Assembly: GCF_000346465.2 (NCBI RefSeq)
Contig: NC_034010.1
Span: 9,292,520-9,356,519 of the forward strand
Direction of reading: 5' to 3'
DNA from: Prunus persica
Taxonomy: Eukaryota; Streptophyta; Magnoliopsida; Rosales; Rosaceae
DNA length: 64,000 bases
The notes below the pieces were generated by a model that saw nothing but the letters and a program-made list of their open reading frames with translations, searched no databases and was not told the DNA's origin. Of the stretch, positions 1 through 10,103 are shown piece after piece. Every line of letters begins with the position of its first letter. The first letter of the stretch is position 1. A program made the translations under genes and the position numbers.

Positions 1-1023
1 GAACTGAAACACTTCTCTCCAAGACTTACAAGTCCAGTTAAAATCAAATTCCTAGTCTCCACGTTGGTTTGGAACTCTATGTTGATTAGCAGACCACTTG
101 AGTGAGATTTAAAACATAAAAATCTTATACTAAGTACTTGGGAATATGGTTTACAGGGAGTGGAACAAGCTTTACTTTGAGTCATGCGTGCTTAGCTAAC
201 AACTCCTTGGCATACTTATATTGATTCACAAAGATACCGCCTGAGCTGGGATACGAAATTTGTAGACCTAAGAAGTAAGTCAACAACCCCAGATCTTTCA
301 ATTCAAACACTGATGACAGATCATCAATAACCTCTTGAATGAGAGCATCACTTGAACATGTTAAGATAATATCATCGACATATAAAAGTAAAGCTAGAAC
401 ATCTGATCCAGTGTGTTTAACAAACAAACTCGGATCTGATTGAGACATTTTGAAACCAAGGGCTAGAAGGTATCCTGTGAACTTAGCATTCCATGCTTTT
501 GGTGCTGGTTTTAACCCGTACAGAGATTTCTTTAATTTACAAACAGATTGAGGCTGCTTAGGATCTTCAAATCCTTGAGGTTGTTTCATATACACTTCCT
601 CATCCAAATCTCCATGAAGAAATGCATTTTTAATGTCTAATTGGCTACAGTCAAATCCATGTCTAATGGGCGCACTACTGGACTAAAAGTTTCTGAGTAG
701 TCAAATCCAGGCTCTTAGCTAAAACCTTGAGCCACCAACCTTGCTTTGTACTTGGCTACAGTCCCATCTGAATTCCTCTTTATCTTATAGATCCACTTAC
801 TACCTACCACATTCTTATTCACTGGAGGAGGCACCAATTCCCAAGTTCCTTGCATATGGAGAGCATCAATTTCATCTTGCATGGCCTTAGTCCATTCTGA
901 GGAATAAGAAGCGACTCGATAACTAGTGGGCTCCTCTAAAGCATCTGGCAAACTAGTGCTATAACAATGATAGCCGAAAAAAGGTTTTGGCGTGTGCATC
1001 CCAGATTTAGATCTACTCTGCAT
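1..1023 (-). pseudogene. Copia reverse transcriptase relic
   Basis: 1023-715 encodes the N-terminal part, with W-x-x-A-M-x-x-E-I-D-A-L and G-S-K-W-I-Y-K-I-K and then A-R-L-V-A-Q-G. 607-182 encodes V-C-K-L-K-K-S-L-Y-G-L-K and the catalytic YVDDIIL. About 50 bp of coding sequence between the two parts is missing. Below 182 the frame shifts, but T-Q-S-K-A-C-S-T-P is still readable. The rest lies outside the window. Confidence 0.85.
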
Positions 1024-1065
1024 AGGATGAGAGTTTGCTGCGGGTAAAGGAGTAGAGGAAGAAGA

Positions 1066-2622
1066 TTATGAATTTATACTTGGAGAGGCAGGCCTTGAAC
1101 TTGGGGGTAATAACACCTCTAACTGATGCTTAGACATAACAGGCAAAGAAACCTGGGTAGAGGATGTATTAGGAGGATTTAAAGGAGATGAGATGTCAGG
1201 GTTTGTGGGAAGAGGAAGACTTGGGGAAGCTAAGACTAAGGGAACTAGAACTGGTGCAAAAGAAAAATTACCCGCTGAGGTTGAACAAGTAACAGACTTT
1301 GATGCCATGATAGGTTGAAAAGGATACACAATTTCATCATGAACCACATTTCTAGATATAACCATCTTTCCAGTAAGAACATTGTAACAAAGAATGCCCT
1401 TGTATCCCGTCATATATCCAAGAAAAACACATAAAGTAGATCGAGGTTGAAGTTTATTGGAATTGGTGGCTCTCAAACAAGGATAAACAACAGTTCCAAA
1501 TATTCGAAGATGCTGAATATCTGGCATTGTATGGAAAACCGAAAATATGGGGATTGATGAGCTAAAACTTTACTAGGCATTCGATTGATCAGAAACACGG
1601 CATGTGCAATTGCATGAAACCAAAACGGTTGAGGAAGACAAGCGGTAGCTAACAAAGTAATCTTAGTTTCAACCAAATGTCTATTCTTTCTCTTAGCTAG
1701 ACCATTTTGCTAATGAGTATAAGGACACTAAACTTGATGAATAACTCCGTGAGTAAGGAGAAAATCCTTGAATACTCATATACTCCCCACCCCCATCACT
1801 CTGCAAACACTTAATAGAGGTAGAAAACTGATTCTCAACATAAGCATAAAGATGAGTAAACTTTGTAAAGACCTCAGATTTAGCAAACAAGGGATACAAC
1901 CATGTGAAACCAGTATATTCATCAATGAAAATCACCACATATTGATAACCATTTGTGGATTTACAGGGAAAAGGGCCCCATACATCACTGTGAACCCTCT
2001 GAAAAGGAAAAGAAGCCTTAACATGGGTAGATGAGAATGGTAATTGGTGCATTTTGCCACTCAAACAGTGAGGACAAACATGCATTGGGGAATCTAGTAG
2101 AATAGGTAAACTAGCAGACTTGAGCATAGTATGAACAATGTCATTGGTAGGATGTCCTAACCTACTGTGCCATACAGAAGACTTTATTTGCTGACGAAGA
2201 TATGCCACGGCCTAAGATGGAGAAGGGAGCTGGGTTGCACTGGGAATTAGATACAATCCATTACTGCTCATGCCCTTAAGAAGCATTCTCTTGGAGAACT
2301 GGTCCTGTATGCAAAAGCCATATTGATCAAATAGGATAGAACAATTATTATCGTGGCATTGTTGATGCATAGAGAGTAGTTTAACAGTGAGTTAAGGGAC
2401 ATAAAACACATTCGGCAGTTGTAATGTAGAAGAAGCACTAGAAACATGTGCATGGCCAATATGCTCAATAGGCAAACCTGCCATATTTCCAATGGAAACG
2501 CAATATGTAGTAGTACATGGAGTGGCAGAGTCCAAATGAGTAACACTTGGCACCATGTGATGACTCACCCCACTGTCAGCAATCCAGACAGACTCGTTAG
2601 AAAAAGGTGCTTGAGCTGTCAT
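1066..2622 (-). pseudogene. Copia protease-integrase relic
   Basis: Going down the minus strand, a protease-like segment with W-I-A-D-S-G-V-S-H-H (2622-2392) is followed by GAG-pre-integrase and integrase (2208-1693). The latter keeps the H-x-R-L-G-H-P zinc-binding start, C-P-H-C, the first catalytic Asp in SDVWGPF, and the second in QSDGGGEY. The integrase C-terminal and linker regions follow at 1676-1473 and 1527-1066. The pieces are in three different frames with stops between them. Non-functional. Confidence 0.85.
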
Positions 2623-2733
2623 GGCTGTGAGTGTAGCAGGAGGAGAAGAGCCTTGGTAGACATAGTTTGAGAGATGATAACAGTCAAGGGCACCATGACC
2701 ACATTTGCCACAAATTTGGCACTCTGCTGAATC

Positions 2734-3706
2734 CTATGAGTAAGGGTGCTTGTGGTAACAGTTCACCGTTGTATGCCCACGTTTTTGATAGATTTGGCAT
2801 TCAAGGACTACGCCAGTTTTGAAGTATCCAGTAGAAGATAAGCGTGAGGCTTGAAAACCACCACCACGAGTGCATGAGTGACTGCCAGAAAAATTGCCTC
2901 GGCCAATATGAGAAATAGGACCAAAGGAACGGGTTTGCACAGAGTGACCACTATGAGAGGAAAAAGATGCAGATGGAGGTGGCAGATGGAGGTGTAGGAA
3001 GAATACCAGCACTAGGTTTAGGAACAACAGGTGATGTCCGACTAATCATTGCCATCATTGGTGAATGAATAGATGAAACTCAAGCCTTAATAGCTTGTTC
3101 TGTAGTGAGAAGTTGAGTACGAAAATCCTTAAAAGATATTGATGTTTCACGAGCCACAAAGACAGTCTTTATCATGTCATACTCAGAAGAAAGGCCATTG
3201 AGCACTGAAATCATGAGATCATCAGCCGATACCGGAACACTAGCGATTGCCAACTGATCCTTGATGTGCTTGAGACGAAGGAGGAATTTATCAACGGAGT
3301 CTCCACCTTTCTGAGCTGTTTGGATCTCAGTCTTAAGTTGATTGATTCGAGCTCTAGAGACAGTGGCGTACTGATCTGTAAGGCTTAACCAGGCATCACG
3401 AGAGGTCTTGCTCCCAATTACATATTCGATGGCATCATCGGACAGCGTCGCAATCAAGAAACTGAGTAAGGCTTTGTCAATCTTTAGCCATTCCTTATAC
3501 GCTGCGGTGACTTCAGAAGTAACACCTTCTTCGTCCATAATTGCGAACTTCAGCAGAGGAATCACAGATCCATCGAAATAACCAAAAAGATCATGACCTT
3601 CAAGGACAGATTCCAGTTGATATCGCCACTTCAAGAAGTTGTTCTCTTTGAGACGGAGAGTCACCATGCCAAGAAGACCATCAATTTTTAGAGAAGAAGA
3701 AGTCAT
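2734..3706 (-). pseudogene. Copia gag (UBN2/DUF4219-like) relic
   Basis: The gag start is at 3706. A 208-codon open stretch (3706-3080) shows the plant Copia gag pattern, with W-R at about residue 28, D-A-W-x-x-L near residue 106, and L-x-x-L-x-x-E-Y-D near residue 172. A separate frame (3027-2734) holds a zinc knuckle, CQIYQKRGHTTVNCYH, in which the second Cys of CX2CX4HX4C is replaced by Tyr. The two parts are in different frames, so gag is frameshifted. It would have packaged element RNA in cytoplasmic particles. Confidence 0.85.
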
Positions 3707-3850
3707 TGTTGCAGAGAAATCAAAGGAAGCAGAGATTAGGTTTCAGATTGGGATAGGAGAATAGAAATAGAGGAAAAGCAAACACAAAGAAATAGAAGGA
3801 GAGCAAGCACAGAACAGAGAAGGCATAGAGGGATTAGGGTCGAACCTAGA

Positions 3851-3862
3851 CTCTTGATACCA
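3851..3862 (-). other. Primer binding site of the Copia element
   Basis: The minus strand reads TGGTATCAAGAG directly inside the LTR end, close to the initiator-Met tRNA type site (TGGTATCAGAGC) used by many plant Copia elements. Confidence 0.65.
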
Positions 3863-3935
3863 TGCTAACAGAGTTGAAGGAAGAAGACAGAGAGTTCTAG
3901 AATATTCATAGAGAGGAATTTAGAGAAAATATTAC
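3863..3935 (-). repeat. Copia 5' LTR, inner part
   Basis: Inner portion of the same LTR, lying between the nested element and the primer binding site. It includes the left copy of the ATTAC target duplication (3931-3935). Confidence 0.6.
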
Positions 3936-4458
3936 TGTTGATGCTCAAAATGGTTAGGCCAAGTTTGAGTCCAACTTAGTGATGAGGTGTGATGGATGAT
4001 GGATGAAGGTGAGGACCTTCACCAAGTGTGTGAGGATTTGGGCAAACGATAAACATATAGAAGACAAGATATACGTGGTTCACCCGAATGATGGGCTACG
4101 TCCACGGAGAAGGGTGTTCTCATTATGATAATGTTTGTTTACATTTGTACAAGGGGATTAGACCCAAATATAAAGATAACAAGTGAGAAGCCCAGCCTAG
4201 AGATGGATCCAGAAGAGAGAGTCCAAGGCCTAAGGGTCTAGATCCAAGACCCGGATCCTCTTCTAAGGAAAGAGCAGTCTTCTTTTATAGGTGAGGGAGA
4301 GTCTTCATCTCTTGTAGTTTTCCGATGTGGGACTCCTCTTGCTTTGCTTAGAGTTGTGATTTGTGGTGATGCTTCTTTGGCTAAGGTGATGACCTCTCAA
4401 AGCATGGCACTCGAATGATCTAGCCTAGCTAGTTGCTCGGTCAGTTATGGTACGAACA
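3936..4458 (-). repeat. 3' LTR of the young non-autonomous element
   Basis: 523 bp, TG to CA. It contains a TATA-like CTATAAAAG on the minus strand (about 4282-4290). Same length as the partner at 8073-8595. Confidence 0.95.
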
Positions 4459-4475
4459 GTAGTCCCCCAAGTTCT
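4459..4475 (-). other. Polypurine tract of the non-autonomous element
   Basis: Minus strand AACTTGGGGGACTAC abuts the 3' LTR. A near copy of this purine tract and its neighbouring bases recurs about 116 bp further in (4575-4610), so the tract is duplicated. Confidence 0.6.
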
Positions 4476-4619
4476 CGAGTAAGAAGGTACTTCTTGGTTG
4501 GGGACTTGTAATTTTAAGTGCACTGGCCGAGCAACACCATAGTTCATCTTCCAAGCTGTATAGTGCACTACCCATAGTCCCCCAAGTCCCCGGGTAAGAA
4601 GGACATTTGGAAGGGAGAG

Positions 4620-5180
4620 AACTGGGCACGAGGGTGCCGAAGGTGAAGGGGTTGCCGAAGGGACAAAGTTGCATGTCTCAGGGTAATGTGGTTGGGCACG
4701 AGGGTGCCGAAGGCATATGAATTGCATGTGTCAAGGCGATGGGCTTAGGCACGAGGGTGCCGAAGACAAAGAAAATGCCGAAGGAGACATGAAGCTTGCA
4801 CGTTGCAAGACAATGGAGCTAGGCACGGGAGTGCCGAAGGCAAAGGGGATGCCAAAGGCACAAAGCTTGCATGTCGCAAGGCAATGTGCCTAGGCACGAG
4901 GGTGCCGAAGGCAAAGGGGATGCCGAAGGCACAAAGCTTGCATGTCGCAAGGCAATGTGCCTAGGCACGAGGGTGCCGAAGGCATAAGACTTGCATGTCC
5001 CAAGGTGATGGGCCTAGGCACGAGGGTGCCGAAGGCATAAGACTTGCATGTTGCAAGATAATAGAGCTAGGCACGGGAGTGCCGAAGGCAAAGGGGATGC
5101 CGAAGGCACAGAGCTTGCATGTCGCAAGGCAATGTGCCTAGGCACGAGGGTGTCGAAGGCAAAGGGGATGCCGAAGGTTT
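4620..5180. repeat. GC-rich tandem array with gcacgagggtgccgaagg core
   Basis: About nine copies of a core close to GCACGAGGGTGCCGAAGG are separated by alternating spacers that give steps of roughly 53 and 71 bp (for example near 4629, 4694, 4747, 4893, 5017, 5070, 5138). Longer units share GATGCCGAAGGCACAAAG. Each core contains GGCAC/GTGCC self-complementarity. No reading frame is kept across the copies. Confidence 0.85.
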
Positions 5181-5599
5181 TTTGGCGAGGTTGGCCTTCG
5201 AAGCCCTTGAAGGGATTTTGTGAGTTGGACGAGGCTTCGGCAGCGCGTCGGGGGTTCGGCAAGCTTCTGGGTCTTTGGTTCTGGCATTTGGAGCCTATGG
5301 ATTTGACAAGGGCAAGGGCAAGGACAAGGCCAAGTAGTTCAGCTTTTCACGTAGCTGCATAGCTGGGTGCCTTTTGGTGGTTATCACTTTGGTATTCACC
5401 ATGCATGTTGGCAGCTTATCTCTTGCTTGTCCGCATATTCATCGTCCCGAGTCTTCATAGAGTTCGGCAAGGTGAGTTCCTGACCCCATCTTCAGCATCA
5501 AACCGATTTGAAGGAAGAGGGTTTGTTGCCGAACGGTAAGTGAAATACGGACCAGCTGTGGTTTCGAACCCGTTGAATCTTTCTCCAGTAAATGCACGG

Positions 5600-6691
5600 C
5601 CCTTACCGTTCGGCAAGGGTAGACTTGGAGAATTGTTGAGATCTTCGGCCAGGTGGCTGGCTATGTTGTTTTTATGAGTTCAAGGTACTGGTTCACGGGT
5701 CCTACTGTTCGGCACGCCCCTGCAGTCGTAAAACTCTTGAGCTGTAAACTTTGGAAGTGGCCGTCGTTCGTGGCTGAGAAAGACCTGATTTCGAAGCTGG
5801 GTCATTTGGCAAATACTTGAAGATTGGCCTCATTGGTTCGGCAGGGAAGGAGAGTTTCGTAGGTTGGCCGGTTGCTGCACCACCCTTGCCGTTCGGCAAG
5901 GGTCATTTGGAAAGTTTCGAGGGTCCCACAGAGTTCGTGCTCTGCGTGTGCCAGCTCCGATTTCGTTCGGCAAGGAGAGAAAGAGTTGGGTCATCTTGGT
6001 GGTTCTTGCGGAGCTGGGCTCTTTGGTGTCGTGACCTCGGGTGCAGCAGAGTTGAGATTTCTATAAATGTCTCTTTGTAGCCAGCATTAGCCAAAGTGTT
6101 GTTGGGGTTTGGCTTTGCAGCCAAGATTGAAGCTAGGTTCACCAAAGCTTCTGCAAGGTGAGAATTTCGTGACCCCTACCTCCTTCGCATGGGCCTTACC
6201 GTTCGGCAAGGCCGGTTTTAGCATTTGAGTTTATGTTGATTTGTTGTTTGTTGTCTAGTGACTTTGTGATTTTCCCAAGCTTCGGTAAGGCTGAGGAAGT
6301 GTCGGGTTTTCGGCATTCACCTTGAGGATTTTGAGGAGCTGGGGCCTTTGATAAAGCTGGGAATTGGAGTTCGGGCCTTGGGCACGACTTCGGTAACTCC
6401 TGGTAAGTTATGTTTGCAATCTCCAAAAATTTTTTTTTATGGGTCTTGCCGTTCGGCAAGACCAACTTGTTCGTTCGGCATGATGATAATAATTCTTCCT
6501 GTGGCTGTTTAGGGACTGCGGAGAGGAAGAATTTCAGTTGGCAGGTGCCGTTCGGCAAGTGAAAATTTCTGAAGCTGGGTACGGTGGGATCCCTTCGGAA
6601 CATGTGGGCTTGGTGAGATTGTTCGAGCCAGCTCCGGGTTTGCCTTCGTGCACCCCGAGCTTCCACAAGGTCCTTACCGATCGGCAAGGAC
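5600..6691 (-). repeat. Five dispersed copies of a CTTGCCG-TT-CGGCAAG hairpin
   Basis: Hairpins at 5600-5619, 5882-5903, 6192-6213, 6442-6463 and 6670-6691 share the inner stem but have different outer stem bases that still pair: CCC/GGG, ACCC/GGGT, GGCC/GGCC, GGTC/GACC and GTCC/GGAC. Three copies have an A opposite C on the + strand, which becomes a G-U pair in minus-strand RNA, the element's own transcript. A weaker relative is at 7153-7172. Function unknown. Confidence 0.75.
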
Positions 6692-8050
6692 ACGGGGAAG
6701 GGTTTTGGTGAGCAGTCGGGTCTGCGAGTCTGGGTACAAGAGTTTTGCCTTATGCACAAATCTTTTTCGAATGGTGGCTTGAGAGTTTGTGAGTTGGGCC
6801 ACGGGTTTGGGTTGGGCAAAAACCTTCAGCGAGGGCACCACCTGTTAGTGAGTCTAGGTTGATCTTAGGCATTACTGTGAAGAGTTGAGCCATCTTGTGT
6901 TTTCAATTTCGCGGGGCAATGATCTGAACGGTGCTGGGACCCTTGGTAACAACCCGATTGGAAGGTGGATTTTTGTGGCCTTCCAAATTTCTTTCATGAG
7001 CCTTGTCGTTGGCTAGCTTGAAATGACCCGATTAGTCCTTTAAAAAATATAGGTTTTTGTTGTGATGGGTGCTGTTCGGCAGGATTCGTGAAGGAGAAAA
7101 TGTTGTTGCACATGACTTCCGTGAATGTAAGTGGCCCCTAATTTGAACACAAGCCTTGCCCTCGGTAAGGGTCTGGTCTTCCGTTGCTTCATATCACGAG
7201 CTTGCCGTTGCAGCGCCACTTGGATATGTCAATTTGAAGTCCATGATCATGATCTTTCGAAGAGGCATGACAGAAGAAGTGTCCGAGAAAGCTGATAACA
7301 AAGAGAAAGCTGATGGACCAAAGCAAGCCTGGTTCTGTGATATCACTAATATCTGTGGATTGCTGGGCAATGAGGAACTTGGTCCAGCCCTTGAGTGCCG
7401 TTGAATTTGAAGCTGCTGAAGCCTTTTTTTCTTTTTTTTTGTAGCTGAGGTGCTGTTCCTTTGTTTGAGCACGGATTTTGACAAGTTTATAACTTGGTGA
7501 AGTAGTTGACGCTTGCCTTCCCATTGGGTGTCTTGATAAGTTTAGTGGCTGGGTGCTGTATGGCTTGGCCATTTAAATTGCTCCAGGCTTTCAGCTAGTT
7601 GTCTTTAATCATGCAAACAATAATAACCACGTAAGCCATGCAAACAAATATAACCATGCGAGCCATGCGAGCAATAATAACCACGTGGGCTTCCCATTGG
7701 ATTGAAATGGTGGTTGGCCTCCTTTTCCTTCTGCAAAGTGATGCTGTTGGTGAATTGGAATATTTGGCAATTGCCAAATTGGAGCATCTTCAAAGTGGCC
7801 CGGACAGCTATTATTCATATGCAATATTCATGAACCATATTGTTGCATAGGATTGTGCAATGAATTATTTAAATATTACTTGCTTGTATACAATATTTAT
7901 ATGTAAGAAGAGAAATCTTATCTTGTGGTGAGGATGTGCGTCGCATGCGCCACATGATGACGAGGTGCCGAAGGCATCGCTCATGCCGAATAATGACAGG
8001 GTGCCGAGGGGCACGGAAGAATGGGAGAACGACAAGAGCCTTTTGTGTCA

Positions 8051-8072
8051 TTTCCCACAGACGGCGCCAAAC
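8051..8072 (-). other. Primer binding site of the non-autonomous element
   Basis: Minus strand directly after the 5' LTR reads TTTGGCGCCGTCTGTGGG, a form often seen in plant LTR elements at this position. The tRNA was not assigned. Confidence 0.6.
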
Positions 8073-8595
8073 TGTTGATGCTCAAAATGGTTAGGCCAAG
8101 TTTGAGTCCAACTTAGTGATGAGGTGTGATGGATGATGGATGAAGGTGAGGACCTTCACCAAGTGTGTGAGGATTTGGGCAAACGATAAACATATAGAAG
8201 ACAAGATATACGTGGTTCACCCGAATGATGGGCTACGTCCACGGAGAAGGGTGTTCTCATTATGATAATGTTTGTTTACATTTGTACAAGGGGATTAGAC
8301 CCAAATATAAAGATAACAAGTGAGAAGCCCAGCCTAGAGATGGATCCAGAAGAGAGAGTCCAAGGCCTAAGGGTCTAGATCCAAGACCCGGATCCTCTTC
8401 TAAGGAAAGAGCAGTCTTCTTTTATAGGTGAGGGAGAGTCTTCATCTCTTGTAGTTTTCCGATGTGGGACTCCTCTTGCTTTGCTTAGAGTTGTGATTTG
8501 TGGTGATGCTTCTTTGGCTAAGGTGATGACCTCTCAAAGCATGGCACTCGAATGATCTAGCCTAGCTAGTTGCTCGGTCAGTTATGGTACGAACA
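8073..8595 (-). repeat. 5' LTR of the young non-autonomous element
   Basis: 523 bp. No difference from 3936-4458 was found by reading both, which implies a very recent insertion. Followed by the ATTAC duplication at 8596-8600. Confidence 0.95.
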
Positions 8596-8600
8596 ATTAC

Positions 8601-8692
8601 TTTTGCTTTCTGTATTTCTCATTGAATCAATCCAGTACACATGGGATTACAGACTTTATACTACAGCAGAAATCACGTGGATTATACTAACA
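8601..8692 (-). repeat. Copia 5' LTR, outer part
   Basis: On the minus strand this begins TGTTAGTATAATCC, a typical Copia LTR start. It joins, after removal of the nested element and one ATTAC copy, to 3935-3863, which ends TTAGCA just before the primer binding site. The joined LTR would be about 165 bp, which is short. The matching 3' LTR is outside the window, so the outer edge is inferred from the terminal bases only. Confidence 0.6.
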
Positions 8693-8764
8693 ATCTAACC
8701 ATAATGACACGTCAGCTAACAACCTTCCTAGCTGACTAATCTTTAGCCAAACAGAGAGGAGTAA

Positions 8765-10103
8765 GTTGGCCTACCCCATTTTCTTTTTTGAAAACCATCT
8801 AGTCGTCGTAACTTAAGTTCCAATGAACCTGCATCTGACACAGGTGGCAATGATGCAAGCTGGCGGATCTCCCTAGCATAAGATGGTTCAGGAACTGGAA
8901 CAAGCTCAGTTCAGGATGCAACTGCAGCTGGAGGAATTCTTGATGGCACTGCTGGCTTTGGAAGCTCATATGCCTCAAACTTAAGACCATGGGTTAAAGC
9001 TTCATGCTGATCTTGGTTTCTGAAGTTGCTGATATTTAACATTCCAGAGCGCTCATTCTCGGGAATATAAGCTGAGCACCTTTCTCTAGTGCTTGCTGGA
9101 CATAGCCATTGAGGAATGAAAGGCTTTTATCAATCTCCAAGAGAAGATGAATATTAATATTACACAAAATAATCTTATTCAAGAAATAAATAAATAAATG
9201 GTTTCCGCATGATCCAAAATCAAGGTTATCAAGCATATTCGAGAAATAAAATTGCAACTTATTATAACTAAAGGGAAGAAATGAGATGCAAGGACCAGGG
9301 ACGAAGAAGTCGGGAAACTAATTAAAGCATGTAGTGTAATACCAATTACAATCACTTGATTAACATCCAGGTATTACCAACCAAAGGCAGCTACATAAAT
9401 TAAGTTTCACCAGTGTCAAGCAATTATAAGGCTTCAGAAACCCATGTACAATTTAATAATGATAATTGAGAATATCACAATTGGGACCTGAAGATTATTA
9501 TCTTCACATTGATCCATACATGCATATATACATGAGAATTAAAAGAAGGGCAAGCAATAATTTAATGATCTTATTAAAACCTGTGCAGTTGATAACTGTA
9601 TACATATATACATTCATAGCACATTTTCAAATTTACCAAATAAAATATAGGAAGGTCAAGAACAGCATTAACCAAACAATACATGACATCTTTCTACTTA
9701 AACAGAGTAAGGTATCTAGTCAGATTATTTTTAGTCAACATAAGTCTATCACATGGAAATATATATATCGTTTGGCATATAACAAGGAAAAGAGAAATGC
9801 AGAACTAATAGTTCTTAATACTTTCAAAGAGAAGTAAAAGAATGATACGAGTAGAAAATGCAATTAAATATGACCTCAGTGTCTTCACAACTTGCGTCCG
9901 ACGGCATAATACTATCAACTGCAGGAGCATCTAAGCTAATGACAGCTTGCAATTCATATGCACGCTGCTACAGATCTGTTGGTCACTAAGTATGTGTTCA
10001 CCCGTTTTGATTTAGTCTTGTGATGGTAGGGCAACGTTCCTCATTGGCTTGAGAATCATTTATTGTCAACAAGTCAACTTTCTTTGGTGTGCGAGCATGC
10101 CAC
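8765..10103 (-). pseudogene. Relic of a conserved multi-exon plant gene (unidentified)
   Basis: Three exon-like stretches lie on the minus strand. One at about 10092-10000 encodes R-T-P-K-K-V-D-L-L-T-I-N-D-S-Q. One at about 9967-9872, after a TAGCAG acceptor, encodes R-A-Y-E-L-Q-A-V-I-S-L-D-A-P. One at about 9150-8765 encodes F-E-A-Y-E-L-P-K-P, then V-P-V-P-E-P-S-Y, and K-W-G-R-P-T-Y. The last contains an in-frame TGA after A-A-V-A-S and a one-base frameshift near 9060. It looks like the 3' part of a real protein gene. My memory suggests the C-terminal region of the plant endocytic adaptor TPLATE, but I hold that weakly. It is bounded on both sides by retroelements. Confidence 0.55.

Larger units (their letters stand above)
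3936..8595 (-). mobile_element. Young non-autonomous LTR element (LARD-like), no gag-pol
   Basis: Two 523 bp LTRs (3936-4458 and 8073-8595) start TGTTGATGC and end ACGAACA. They look identical by eye and are flanked by ATTAC (3931-3935 and 8596-8600). On the minus strand the primer-binding-site-like TTTGGCGCCGTCTGTGGG follows the 5' LTR (8595-8073), and a purine tract AACTTGGGGGACTAC (4473-4459) precedes the 3' LTR, so the element is transcribed on the minus strand. The 3.6 kb interior has no recognisable gag, protease, RT or integrase. It instead holds a GC-rich tandem array (about 4620-5180) and recurrent hairpins (5600-6691). It must be mobilised in trans. The PBS type suggests a Gypsy partner, which is an inference. 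Confidence 0.92.
1..8692 (-). mobile_element. Ty1/Copia LTR retrotransposon, degenerate, 3' part beyond window
   Basis: A Copia-order element read on the minus strand. Its 5' LTR lies at 8692-8601 plus 3935-3863, followed by a primer binding site at 3862-3851, gag, protease, integrase and reverse transcriptase, in the Copia order. The reading frame is broken at least six times by frameshifts and stops, and part of the reverse transcriptase core between 1023 and 607 is deleted, so it cannot be autonomous. The RNase H end and 3' LTR lie left of base 1. A second LTR element (3936-8600 including one TSD copy) sits inside the 5' LTR. Family order is established knowledge; the breaks are seen directly. 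Confidence 0.9.

Noticed and set aside
4425..5362. Tandem GC-rich array as a CRISPR-like or coding repeat
   Set aside because: The spacers are themselves repeated, the copies are imperfect, and the context is a plant retroelement.
6196..6819. 207-codon minus-strand ORF in the young non-autonomous element as a gag or accessory gene
   Set aside because: Pro/Lys-biased with no conserved motif. It crosses the hairpin repeats, whose spacing is irregular, so the frame is not maintained.
7595..7850. Overlapping ORFs around ccatgcgagc repeats
   Set aside because: They come from a short local repeat (cacg, agccatgc, aataataacc) and are present in several frames.
9466..9837. 123-codon + strand ORF
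   Set aside because: AT-rich Ile/Lys-biased text lying in a probable intron of the minus-strand gene relic, with no recognisable motif.
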